This document shows, piece by piece, positions 1 through 8,115 of a DNA stretch of 43,831 nt (position 1 is the first letter of the stretch; every line of letters starts with the position of its first letter). Under the pieces are notes generated by a model, which made no database searches, had not been told where the DNA came from, and saw nothing but the letters and a program-made list of their open reading frames with translations. The stretch is from Actinomycetota bacterium (GTDB lineage Bacteria; Actinomycetota; Actinomycetes; Actinomycetales; Microbacteriaceae): contig WLGB01000006.1 in assembly GCA_009703455.1 (NCBI GenBank), positions 1-43,831 on the forward strand. The letters run 5' to 3'. Made by a program: the position numbers and the translations under genes.

Positions 1-2
1 CA

Positions 3-731
3 GCCGAGATTGACCGCGCAATTAGGTTTATGGATGCCTGCGGTTCTGATTTTGAAGCGCTAAAGGCAACTGAGTTCTACGTCTCTCACGAAGCGTTGTT
101 GTTTGATTATGAACGTCCGATGACTCGAATCGATTCCAGAACTGGCAACCCCTATGCCACCAGCGGGCACTTCTTGTGGGTGGGGGAGCGCACCAGAAAG
201 ATTGACGGCGCACACATTGACTTCATGTCTAGAATCAGAAACCCAATTGGTGTAAAACTTGGACCTAGCACCCAAGTGTCTGACGTAATGGACTTAATCG
301 AAAAGCTAGACCCTAACCGCGAGCCAGGCCGCCTTACCTTCATTACACGCATGGGTGCTAGTCAGATTAGAGACACTCTTCCAAACCTCGTTGAGGCCGT
401 GCAAGCAAGTGACGCAAAGCCACTTTGGATAACCGATCCGATGCACGGCAACGGCATCACGACCAAAAATGGTTACAAGTCACGAAGATTCGATGATGTT
501 ATGAATGAGGTTGCCGGGTTCTTCGAGGTGCACCGTGCCGCTGGATCTTTTCCAGGTGGAATTCACATAGAACTAACCGGTGATGATGTAGCTGAGTGCT
601 TAGGTGGATCCGAGATGATTGACGAGAAGACTCTTGAGTCTCGCTACGAATCACTGTGTGACCCAAGACTCAACCACATGCAGTCACTTGAGCTTGCGTT
701 TTTAGTCTCTGAGTCTTTAGCCAAGCGCTAG
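3..731 (+). CDS. aroG: 3-deoxy-7-phosphoheptulonate synthase, class II (DAHP synthase), 5' truncated by window edge
   Basis: Reading frame is open to the window start. Protein has class II DAHPS C-terminal sequence (e.g. ITDPMHGNGITTKNGYKSRRFDDVMNEVAGFFEVHRAAGSFPGGIHIELTGDDVAECLGG). Confidence 0.93.
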   Translation, partial: AEIDRAIRFMDACGSDFEALKATEFYVSHEALLFDYERPMTRIDSRTGNPYATSGHFLWVGERTRKIDGAHIDFMSRIRNPIGVKLGPSTQVSDVMDLIEKLDPNREPGRLTFITRMGASQIRDTLPNLVEAVQASDAKPLWITDPMHGNGITTKNGYKSRRFDDVMNEVAGFFEVHRAAGSFPGGIHIELTGDDVAECLGGSEMIDEKTLESRYESLCDPRLNHMQSLELAFLVSESLAKR

Positions 732-2590
732 CGGGAAATAATGGTGACGCTGTCTCCAACGCGAAGTTGAGTTCCGGCGGCAGGGGACTGTCTTTTAACT
801 TTGGCAATTCCAAAGTTGCTAGATAACTGATTGGTGTCAACTACCACCCGAAGCCCGATACTTTCTAAAACAGTCTTGGCCGCGGCAATTGTTTCACCGA
901 TAATATTTGGCATTTCGATTATCTCTGGGCCTTTGGAAATTTCCAGCACTGCATTTCCGCCTTCTGGAAGCGGTGTTTGGTCAATCACCAAAGCCACCGC
1001 TAAGCCTTGGGCAATTTCGTTATCGAAAACTTCTGATTCTTTCAGCGTCAGACTTAATCCAGCCAGCAGCAATCTTGCTTCGTCTGCCGGCAATCCGGCG
1101 ACTTCAGGAAGTGGACCAAGAGACACCAAAATGTCGATGGTGCTTCCCTGATTCAGTATTGAGCCGACCTCTGCAGAAAGCCCGACAACCTGCCCCTTGG
1201 GATTTGGTCCAAAGTACTGTTTCAATTCACCCGGGGTAAAGCCGGCTTCGGTCAATAGTGAAGCAACCTCCTGCGTTCCAAGCCCGGCTACTTCAGGGAC
1301 TGTTATTTGCTTAGGTCCGAGTGAAATAAAGACTGTGACGGTTGAGTTTTTGAAGACCCTAGCACCGGCTTGCGGATCGGTTCTTGTGACAAACCCGGCT
1401 TTTGTGTCTGCACTATTTTCTTCTGCCTGCTCAACTGCCACACCAAGAGGCAAAAGTGCCTCTATTGCAGCCTCGAGCGACCTACCGCTTAGGTCGGGAA
1501 TGGCCGCCAAGCCTCCCGGGCCAGATGAGAACCACCAGCCAGAACCGGCGCCACCAAAAAGAGCAAACAGTGTCGCTAGAATCAGCCAAAACCTTGAGCG
1601 CTTATTGGATCTCCTAAGTCTTTGAGCATTGTTTGATTCGAGTCCTGTTGACTGGGGCGGCGTCGTCTCTAGAACTTCGGTAGCGCCGGCAGCTGGAACG
1701 AAATCGCTGTCGAAATTTATCCGTGCCGTCTTATCTATGTCCTGAAGGGAAGTTGTGAGACCTCGTTCAAGGTCTTTTCGAGCTCTGGCAATAACAGGAA
1801 GCAGAGTAGCTGCGGAAGCCGGCCGGTCGGCAGGGTTTCTCGCGGTTGCCCAAAGTACTATCTCATCCAAAAGTTCCGGGACTTTTGGGTTCACAGTAGA
1901 AGGTGCGGGAATGTTGTCATTGGCATGCTGGTAGGCGACCTGGACGGCCTGTTCACCTCGGTAGGGCTGAGATCCCGTAAGCATTTCGAAAATCATCACA
2001 CCCAGGGAATAAACATCACTTCTAGCGTCTGCTTGACCTCTAAGAACTAGTTCAGGGGACAGATACGCAACCGTTCCAACAACTGACCCAGTTTGAGTGT
2101 GCTGTGAAATAGCCCTTGCCAGACCAAAATCACCTAGCTTGACATTTCCACCATCGGACAGAAAAACATTCTCTGGTTTTAAATCACGATGCAAAATTCC
2201 AGCCAAGTGTGCGGCCGCAAGACCTGAGGTCAACGGTTCAATGATTTCGAGCGCTTTATTTGGCTCTAGTGCTCCGAAGTCGTTCAGGGCATCTCGCAGA
2301 GTTATACCTGGAACATATTCCATAACCAAGAAAATCACTTCGCCGTCTGTTCCTTGGTCGAACACATTGACTAGATTCGAGTGCGAAAGCTTGGCTGCCA
2401 CCTTGGCTTCCCTTCGAAACTTCTCGACGAAGGATTTGTCCTTGGCTAGGTGCGGATGGATAACTTTTAGTGCAACTTCTCTTTCAAGTACGTTGTCGTG
2501 CGCGAGGTAGACGCTCGCCATCCCACCAGATGCCACTAAAGACTTCACCAAATAGCGGGAGGCTATCACTTGTCCAGAAAGATTAGCCAT
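728..2590 (-). CDS. Transmembrane Ser/Thr protein kinase with four extracellular PASTA repeats
   Basis: Kinase motifs GGMASVYLAHD, VALKVI, HRDLKPENVFL, DFGLA; TM segment FWLILATLFALFGGAGSGWWF; four PASTA-like units ending in ...SLGP/SKGP/ISR. Start moved from 2698 to the ATG at 2590 (MANLSGQVIASRYLVKSL), which overlaps the upstream gene stop. Confidence 0.93.
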   Translation of the reverse strand: MANLSGQVIASRYLVKSLVASGGMASVYLAHDNVLEREVALKVIHPHLAKDKSFVEKFRREAKVAAKLSHSNLVNVFDQGTDGEVIFLVMEYVPGITLRDALNDFGALEPNKALEIIEPLTSGLAAAHLAGILHRDLKPENVFLSDGGNVKLGDFGLARAISQHTQTGSVVGTVAYLSPELVLRGQADARSDVYSLGVMIFEMLTGSQPYRGEQAVQVAYQHANDNIPAPSTVNPKVPELLDEIVLWATARNPADRPASAATLLPVIARARKDLERGLTTSLQDIDKTARINFDSDFVPAAGATEVLETTPPQSTGLESNNAQRLRRSNKRSRFWLILATLFALFGGAGSGWWFSSGPGGLAAIPDLSGRSLEAAIEALLPLGVAVEQAEENSADTKAGFVTRTDPQAGARVFKNSTVTVFISLGPKQITVPEVAGLGTQEVASLLTEAGFTPGELKQYFGPNPKGQVVGLSAEVGSILNQGSTIDILVSLGPLPEVAGLPADEARLLLAGLSLTLKESEVFDNEIAQGLAVALVIDQTPLPEGGNAVLEISKGPEIIEMPNIIGETIAAAKTVLESIGLRVVVDTNQLSSNFGIAKVKRQSPAAGTQLRVGDSVTIISR

Positions 2591-4007
2591 TTGTCCTGCT
2601 CGCCTCGAGTAGGTCAAACCAACTCCAAGCTGACAGCTCCCATTTTTGATAGGCCGCTGGGAATGCCGAAATTTGTACCGCTTGGGCAGCTTGAGCAAGC
2701 GTCATAGTGGCCCAGTTTCTGATATCTAACAAGCCTCGAACTTTTTTATAGTTGGGACCGGTTGGTCCACCAAAAAACGCACGAGCGGAATATTCCGGGT
2801 CCATTATCTGCTCAGCGGTTCCCCAACCTTGGCTTGGACGTTGCTGGAAAAGCCCAACTGAATCTCGATCCCCGAAGTCTATGTTCCGCAGGCTGGATTC
2901 TTGCATTGCAGTTGCAAGTGCGATTACAATTCCGTAATCACTAACGCCGAGATCTTTGCCAACCCGATGAATAATCTCTGCATTCACGGTCATCTCGGCA
3001 GTCAATTTGGTGATAGTCGGACAGTTTGGAATTTGGTGAACGCCTGGGATAGTAAGGCGTTGACCGACATAAATGGTGCTGGACCAACTCAGGCCATTAG
3101 CGCTTAAAACTGACTGTGCGGTGACCCCGTAAACTGCCGCAATTTTGATGATGGTTTCCCCGGCCGAAACAGTGTGGAAGCCATGGACGCTGCACTGCTC
3201 GGTTGGACGCATCGGGTTTAGGGAAGATAGGCCATCACCCAAGGTGCTAGCTGATGGGATCGGATTCGAAATTACCTGACCCACTGGACTGGGCGCATTT
3301 GGCATCGGTTTGAGACTGAGAATTTGACCGACGTAGATGATTGCGCTTTTCGACAAGCCGTTGAATGTTCTTAGCGCTGAAACACTCAACGAGAAGCGTT
3401 TGCCAATACTCTCAAGTGAATCACCAGCAGACACCCGATAGCTTTCGGGGGAGTTTTGTGCCGGAACTGGACTTGCAAGAACTTTGCCAACTCTTAGCAC
3501 TTGACCCGGATAAATGATTGTGGAGGAAGCAATTCGGTTTATTGCAGTAAGTTCCCCAAGGGTCAAGTCATGCTTTTTGGCAATGGCCGATAATGTGTCC
3601 CCGGACTTAACCCGGTAGCTCTCCACCAAAGTTTTTTTAGGAGTGACACCAGCGAGCTTCAGTTGTTGGCCAACCCTAATCAGCGAAGAAGGACCCAAAT
3701 TGTTTAGCCTCGTGATTTTTGCCACCGACAGCCCAAAACGTTTAGCGATTTGGGTCACGGTGTCACCGGATTTGACCCGGTAGTTTGAAACTCGTTTGCT
3801 CTTGCCAAGCTCTGGTACTACGCTGGTGACTTCGGTATTGCTCGAGGTTGGCACCAGCGCTTCAGAATCGGTGTTTTTTTGGACTTCGGAGCTGGGGCTT
3901 GCGGTTGCAGGCAGGTCGGCAAACCCAGGAGCGGTTAGGGCCAGGGGCACGGAAAGTAACGCCAACTTCTTTGGCAATTTTGATTTTTCAGAACGATCCA
4001 TGGGCAC
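2583..4007 (-). CDS. Secreted LysM-repeat protein (4 LysM) with C-terminal lysozyme/transglycosylase-like domain, putative peptidoglycan hydrolase
   Basis: Signal-like N-terminus (KKLALLSVPLALTAPGFA). Four LysM motifs: YRVKSGDTVTQIAKRFGL, YRVKSGDTLSAIAKKHDL, YRVSAGDSLESIGKRFSL, HTVSAGETIIKIAAVYGV. C-terminal region ALATAMQESSLRNIDFGDRDSVGLFQQRPSQGWG. Confidence 0.85.
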   Translation of the reverse strand: MPMDRSEKSKLPKKLALLSVPLALTAPGFADLPATASPSSEVQKNTDSEALVPTSSNTEVTSVVPELGKSKRVSNYRVKSGDTVTQIAKRFGLSVAKITRLNNLGPSSLIRVGQQLKLAGVTPKKTLVESYRVKSGDTLSAIAKKHDLTLGELTAINRIASSTIIYPGQVLRVGKVLASPVPAQNSPESYRVSAGDSLESIGKRFSLSVSALRTFNGLSKSAIIYVGQILSLKPMPNAPSPVGQVISNPIPSASTLGDGLSSLNPMRPTEQCSVHGFHTVSAGETIIKIAAVYGVTAQSVLSANGLSWSSTIYVGQRLTIPGVHQIPNCPTITKLTAEMTVNAEIIHRVGKDLGVSDYGIVIALATAMQESSLRNIDFGDRDSVGLFQQRPSQGWGTAEQIMDPEYSARAFFGGPTGPNYKKVRGLLDIRNWATMTLAQAAQAVQISAFPAAYQKWELSAWSWFDLLEASRTNG

Positions 4008-4072
4008 TAATAAGCTTCACACAGCAATAATGCTTATTCCCTGAAGCCCGCTGGGTGTGGCAGGCTTATAGT

Positions 4073-4420
4073 GTGAACAAATCCACCGATGGCGTTACCA
4101 ACTGGCTTACCATTTTGGAGGCCGCAGAGCTTTTGAACATACCCAAGGGCAAAGTGAACCGCCTGCTCGAGGAGCACACCCTTGTGGCCGTCAAGCGCGA
4201 TGGGCATCTCATGATCCCAGCCGAACTGATAGTGGCTGGTGAGCCACTGCCACCGCTTCGAGGGACCATCATCATGTTGCAAGACTCCGGATACAGCATC
4301 GAGGAGTCAATTGACTGGCTCTACACCCATTCTGATGTTCTTGGCCAGACTCCGCTGCAGTCTCTTATCGAGGGCAAAAAGGCTCCTGTTCGACGCCTAG
4401 CCCAGATGTTGGATATTTAG
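4073..4420 (+). CDS. Rv2175c-like HTH DNA-binding protein
   Basis: LTILEAAELLNIPKGKVNRLLEEHTLVAVKRDGHLMIPAEL winged-HTH start; C-terminal half resembles the Rv2175c family; neighbours (aroG, kinase, polyprenyl synthase) match the mycobacterial locus as I recall it. GTG at 4073 preferred over GTG at 4055. Confidence 0.78.
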   Translation: MNKSTDGVTNWLTILEAAELLNIPKGKVNRLLEEHTLVAVKRDGHLMIPAELIVAGEPLPPLRGTIIMLQDSGYSIEESIDWLYTHSDVLGQTPLQSLIEGKKAPVRRLAQMLDI

Positions 4421-4432
4421 ATTTTCGCGATC

Positions 4433-5545
4433 CTAGGCCTGACGGTGGATGACTTTTTCTGCCATCGATTTCAGATGTGCCATCGCCTGCGGTTCCAAAT
4501 CGATTCGATTTAGAGCGGCCATTGCCTGGTCAGCTAGTTCGGTGATGGTTCTTTCGACTTTTTCCAACGATCCAGAACCAATGATGGTCTGCTGCAAAAA
4601 ACCGACTTGTTCGTTAGTTAGCTCTCGCGAGGAAAGCATTTCGTCGAACAACTTGCCAACAGAGTTTGAAAGGGAGGCTCGGGTATATCCGACTAGAACA
4701 GTACGTTTACCTTCCCGAAGGTCATCGCCTGCAGGCTTTCCTGTGACGGCCGGGTCCCCAAACACCCCAAGCACATCATCACGCAACTGGAAGGCCATCC
4801 CCAGCGGCACCCCAAAAGCAGAAAGCTGGCGCAGCTGGTCAGGGTCTGCTCCAGCAAAAGCGGCACCGATAAGCAACGGAGCCTCAATTGAATACTTGGC
4901 GCTTTTGTACAAAATCACATTATTTGCTCGACCAACTGCATCTTCTACTGGCCTGGTAATTGCCGCGTTCTCTTCGACGATGTCTAGGTATTGACCGGCC
5001 ATCACTTCCACTCGCATTCGAGAGAACTCGTCGCGGCATGCGGCTGAGACATCAACGCTTGGGGCATTCAGTAAAGCAGTTCCAAAAATCTCGCTACTCC
5101 AACCAAGCATGAGATCGCCTACCAAAACCGATCCAGCAACCCCGAAGCGCTCGTCCGAGCCAGCCCATCGGGAGGAGGAGTGCAAAGCTTCGAATCTTTT
5201 GTGAACTGCAGGTTGACCTCGTCTGGTATCAGACTGATCAAGCAGATCATCGTGCACTAGGGCCGCAGCATGGAACATCTCAAGCGAAGCCGCAATTCCA
5301 ACCATCGCCTCGGCCGAAAGAGATTTCTGCGCTGATGACTGAATAGGTGACAATGGCAAGTGTCCAACCCAGGACCAATAACAAAACAGGGCTCGAAACC
5401 GCTTTCCGCCTTGAAGTAGCGATTGGGTGTAGTCCACAAGCGGACCTAAATCATCTGAAATGGCAGCAAAATCATTGCGTTGAAGGGAACAAAACTCATC
5501 CAGGTGCTCTTGTACGAGCTTGAGCAGGTTTTCCGATTCATTCAC
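4433..5545 (-). CDS. Polyprenyl (geranylgeranyl-type) diphosphate synthase
   Basis: Aspartate-rich motifs VHDDLLDQSDTRRGQPAVH and FQLRDDVLGVFGDPAVTGKPAGDDLREGKRT typical of trans-isoprenyl diphosphate synthases. Confidence 0.92.
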   Translation of the reverse strand: MNESENLLKLVQEHLDEFCSLQRNDFAAISDDLGPLVDYTQSLLQGGKRFRALFCYWSWVGHLPLSPIQSSAQKSLSAEAMVGIAASLEMFHAAALVHDDLLDQSDTRRGQPAVHKRFEALHSSSRWAGSDERFGVAGSVLVGDLMLGWSSEIFGTALLNAPSVDVSAACRDEFSRMRVEVMAGQYLDIVEENAAITRPVEDAVGRANNVILYKSAKYSIEAPLLIGAAFAGADPDQLRQLSAFGVPLGMAFQLRDDVLGVFGDPAVTGKPAGDDLREGKRTVLVGYTRASLSNSVGKLFDEMLSSRELTNEQVGFLQQTIIGSGSLEKVERTITELADQAMAALNRIDLEPQAMAHLKSMAEKVIHRQA

Positions 5546-5618
5546 AGCAATAGCCTAACTAGCGATAGCGGGTTAGACTGATTACAAAGCAACCTAAGTC
5601 AAGTACTTGGAGGAAATC

Positions 5619-5975
5619 ATGGGTCTATCAGAGCGTGAGCAAAAGCTTCTTGAGGAGCTTGAGCGCGGACTTATCGAAAGCGATAGTGGTTTCGCAGCCA
5701 AAGTCGAGCGGGTTGGAAATCCTGCTAGCAAGCTAATCGCTGGCATTTTGCTATCGATAATCGGTCTTGGGGTGCTTGTGACCGGAGTGTTCATCCAGTT
5801 TGCTGCAATTGGAGTATTGGGTTTTTTGGTAATGCTAGCGGGACTAGTGGTGGCAACCTCAAACCTGCAGCTTCCTCAAATGCCATCGGGGCCTAAAAAT
5901 TCAGGATCTGGCCCGCAGGGGTCTGGCCGGAACTTTTTTGAAGATCGTTGGGATAAGCGCCAGGGCGGCCAATAG
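5619..5975 (+). CDS. DUF3040 family membrane protein
   Basis: MGLSEREQKLLEELERGLIESDSGFA N-terminus plus two hydrophobic segments; GGAGG upstream of ATG at 5619. Confidence 0.85.
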   Translation: MGLSEREQKLLEELERGLIESDSGFAAKVERVGNPASKLIAGILLSIIGLGVLVTGVFIQFAAIGVLGFLVMLAGLVVATSNLQLPQMPSGPKNSGSGPQGSGRNFFEDRWDKRQGGQ

Positions 5976-5990
5976 CCCCCAGAAACTTGG

Positions 5991-6018
5991 AAAAGACCCC
6001 CAATAGGGGGTCTTTTTT
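5991..6018 (+). terminator. Rho-independent terminator after DUF3040 gene
   Basis: aaaaGACCCCCaataGGGGGTCtttttt: perfect GC-rich stem followed by a T-tract. Confidence 0.93.
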
Positions 6019-6072
6019 AGTTACTGAATCAACACACCCAGTGGAGAATTTTTGCCATAAATTTGACTAAAG

Positions 6073-6097
6073 TGGGTAAAAGTGGGGTATAGTGGAG
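6073..6097 (+). promoter_or_regulatory. MraZ operator (direct TGGGN-type repeats at 10-bp period) overlapping mraZ promoter
   Basis: TGGGT-aaaag-TGGGG-tatag-TGGAG: three repeats with exact 5-nt spacers, overlapping a TATAGT -10-like hexamer (6088-6093), upstream of mraZ. Confidence 0.85.
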
Positions 6098-6139
6098 AAA
6101 ATCGGCGCAGCTGCCAATTTCACGGGGAAGGGGAATTTG

Positions 6140-6571
6140 ATGCTGCTAGGCACGCACGCCCCCAAACTGGACGAAAAGGGGCGAGTAATTCTTCCGGCGA
6201 AGTTCCGTGAAGAACTATCTGCAGGAGTAGTTCTAACTCGAGGCCAAGACCGTTGTCTGTACGTGTTTTCCAACAAAGAGTTCGAATCGGTAAACGAGAC
6301 CATTCGTCAGGCCCCAATCACAAGCAAACAGGCACGTGACTACCTAAGGATCTTTCTTTCCGGAGCATCTGATGAAATTCCTGACAAACAAGGCCGCGTG
6401 ACTATTCCGCCGGCACTTCGAACCTATGCAGACCTAGGTAAAGAACTTGTTGTCATTGGCGTTGGCTCTAGAGCCGAAATTTGGGACTCCGCTGCTTGGA
6501 GCGAGTATTTGACCAAGCAAGAAAATAGCTTCTCAGAAATTTCTGAGGAGGTGGTTCCAGGTCTTTTCTAA
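6140..6571 (+). CDS. mraZ: Transcriptional regulator MraZ
   Basis: [26 protein letters not shown] and [21 protein letters not shown] double AbrB/MraZ repeats; purine-rich GGGGAAGGGGA upstream of ATG at 6140. Confidence 0.95.
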   Translation: MLLGTHAPKLDEKGRVILPAKFREELSAGVVLTRGQDRCLYVFSNKEFESVNETIRQAPITSKQARDYLRIFLSGASDEIPDKQGRVTIPPALRTYADLGKELVVIGVGSRAEIWDSAAWSEYLTKQENSFSEISEEVVPGLF

Positions 6572-6575
6572 CCTC

Positions 6576-6641
6576 GGTGACCTGATTCTTGTTTGACAAT
6601 CTTCCCCGATGTCAAAAAAGGTCAGGTCGCCAAGGGACCTG
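6576..6641 (+). promoter_or_regulatory. Structured mraZ-rsmH intergenic leader (nested hairpin with alternative pairing)
   Basis: Outer arms GGTGACCTGA (6576-6585)/TCAGGTCGCC (6622-6631), inner arms TTTGACA (6592-6598)/TGTCAAA (6610-6616); CAGGTC (6623-6628) can alternatively pair with GACCTG (6636-6641). Confidence 0.5.
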
Positions 6642-6649
6642 CACACCCA

Positions 6650-7615
6650 ATGAATGCAAACAGCAAAGATTTTCTTCACGAACCGGTAATGCTAGCGCGC
6701 ACACTAGAGCTCCTGGCCCCCGCTTTGCAAGGTCAATCCGCAATCATGGTCGATTGCACTCTCGGGCTCGGTGGACACTCCGAAGCATTTTTACAACGCT
6801 TTGAAAACTTGACCTTGATTGGGATTGACCGTGACCAAACTGCTTTGTCCATGGCCACCGAGCGTCTTTCTAGATTCGGTGACCGGGTCAAATTCTTTCA
6901 CGGAACTTACGACCAAATCGAGCTAGCACTTGAGAACAACGGCTCCTCGCAAGCCGATGCCATCTTGATGGATTTAGGCGTTAGCTCAATGCAAATCGAC
7001 AGCAAGGATCGAGGATTCGCCTACAGCTTTGATGCCCCGCTAGACATGCGAATGGACCTTCAATCGGGAACCAGCGCAGCGGGTCTAATTGCCACTGCAA
7101 CTGAAGCTGAACTTACCCGCATTTTTAAGGCGTACGGGGAGGAACGTTTTGCCTCCAAGATTGCTGCCGAGCTGGTGGCTCGTCGCAAGGACACCGCGAT
7201 TGTTTCTTCCAAACAACTGGCTTTGGTGGTTAGTGATGTCGTGCCATTTATTTCCGGCAAGAGTTCCGGGCACCCGGCAAAGCGGGTTTTTCAAGCCCTT
7301 CGGATCGCGGTGAACGAAGAGCTGGAGATCCTTGAGAGAGCCATGCCTGCCGCTATTGATGCACTGGCTCTTGGCGGAAGACTTCTGGTCTTGGCTTATC
7401 ACTCGCTTGAGGACCGGATTGTGAAGCAGGCGATTGTTGAAGCGTCAAGTTCTTCAGCACCGGTTGAGCTCCCATTTGAGCTTCCAGAGCACGCGCCGGT
7501 TCTAAAACTGGTTGTGAAGGGTGCCGAAAAGGCCAGTCTCGAAGAAATTGCCAGAAACCCCAGGTCTGCTTCGGTGCGACTAAGGGCCGCGCAAAAGATT
7601 AGGCAAGTAGCATGA
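6650..7615 (+). CDS. rsmH: 16S rRNA (cytosine1402-N4)-methyltransferase
   Basis: HEPVMLARTLELL, DCTLGLGGHSEAFL, RGFAYSFDAPLDMRMD, ALRIAVNEELEIL, LAYHSLEDRIVK: canonical RsmH/MraW motifs. Start chosen at ATG 6650. Confidence 0.95.
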   Translation: MNANSKDFLHEPVMLARTLELLAPALQGQSAIMVDCTLGLGGHSEAFLQRFENLTLIGIDRDQTALSMATERLSRFGDRVKFFHGTYDQIELALENNGSSQADAILMDLGVSSMQIDSKDRGFAYSFDAPLDMRMDLQSGTSAAGLIATATEAELTRIFKAYGEERFASKIAAELVARRKDTAIVSSKQLALVVSDVVPFISGKSSGHPAKRVFQALRIAVNEELEILERAMPAAIDALALGGRLLVLAYHSLEDRIVKQAIVEASSSSAPVELPFELPEHAPVLKLVVKGAEKASLEEIARNPRSASVRLRAAQKIRQVA

Positions 7616-8097
7616 AGCGTTTTGAACGGACCAGAGCGCGCGGGCCATTGGTGATGATTGTGGTTATGGGGTTTTTGGCCATTTCTATTCTTCACCTACT
7701 TTTGACCATTGCCACGTCGCAGTCGGTCTATGAGCTATCTGATCTAAAACAAGAAAAGCGCGAACTTGACACCACCTCGCAGATTCTTGCCGAAGAAGTG
7801 GCTTCGCTTTCATCACAGCAGAACCTATTGATCACAGCAACAAAGCTCGGAATGGTCGCCAACTCAAATCCGGTTTTTCTCAGACTTGACGATCACAAGG
7901 TTTTGGGGAAGCCGAAACCAGCCCTTGGTTCAAGCAGTCAATCCCATAATCTGGTTGCAAATTCAGCGATGATTAAGATTGCTCCGCCCAAGAAAAAGGC
8001 CTCGCCAGCCAGTGCCAGCGAACCTTTGAAGCTTCCGGTAGCAAGTGCTTCTGAAGTGCCCATAGCAAGCGGTATCCCCGCTTCACCGACAAGGTAA
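7612..8097 (+). CDS. ftsL: FtsL-like cell-division protein (single TM, coiled-coil)
   Basis: ATGA overlap with rsmH; one N-terminal TM segment; position between rsmH and the PBP gene. Confidence 0.75.
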   Translation: MKRFERTRARGPLVMIVVMGFLAISILHLLLTIATSQSVYELSDLKQEKRELDTTSQILAEEVASLSSQQNLLITATKLGMVANSNPVFLRLDDHKVLGKPKPALGSSSQSHNLVANSAMIKIAPPKKKASPASASEPLKLPVASASEVPIASGIPASPTR

Positions 8098-8115
8098 TCC
8101 GCGAAAGGTTTGCGA

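Noticed and set aside
2590-2698. N-terminal extension of the PASTA kinase in the ORF track (MLKLPKRYKFRHSQ...)
   Set aside because: Overlaps the C-terminus of the LysM gene; kinase homology begins right after the ATG at 2590, so the extension is likely not translated.
4449-4994. 181-aa plus-strand ORF opposite the polyprenyl synthase gene
   Set aside because: The opposite-strand enzyme has both Asp-rich motifs; this ORF has no recognisable motif.
6125-6132. GGGAAGGG, a match to the E. coli KOPS consensus GGGNAGGG pointing toward the candidate dif
   Set aside because: A single match inside the purine-rich mraZ ribosome-binding region; KOPS may differ in actinobacteria, so no conclusion without a genome-wide skew test.
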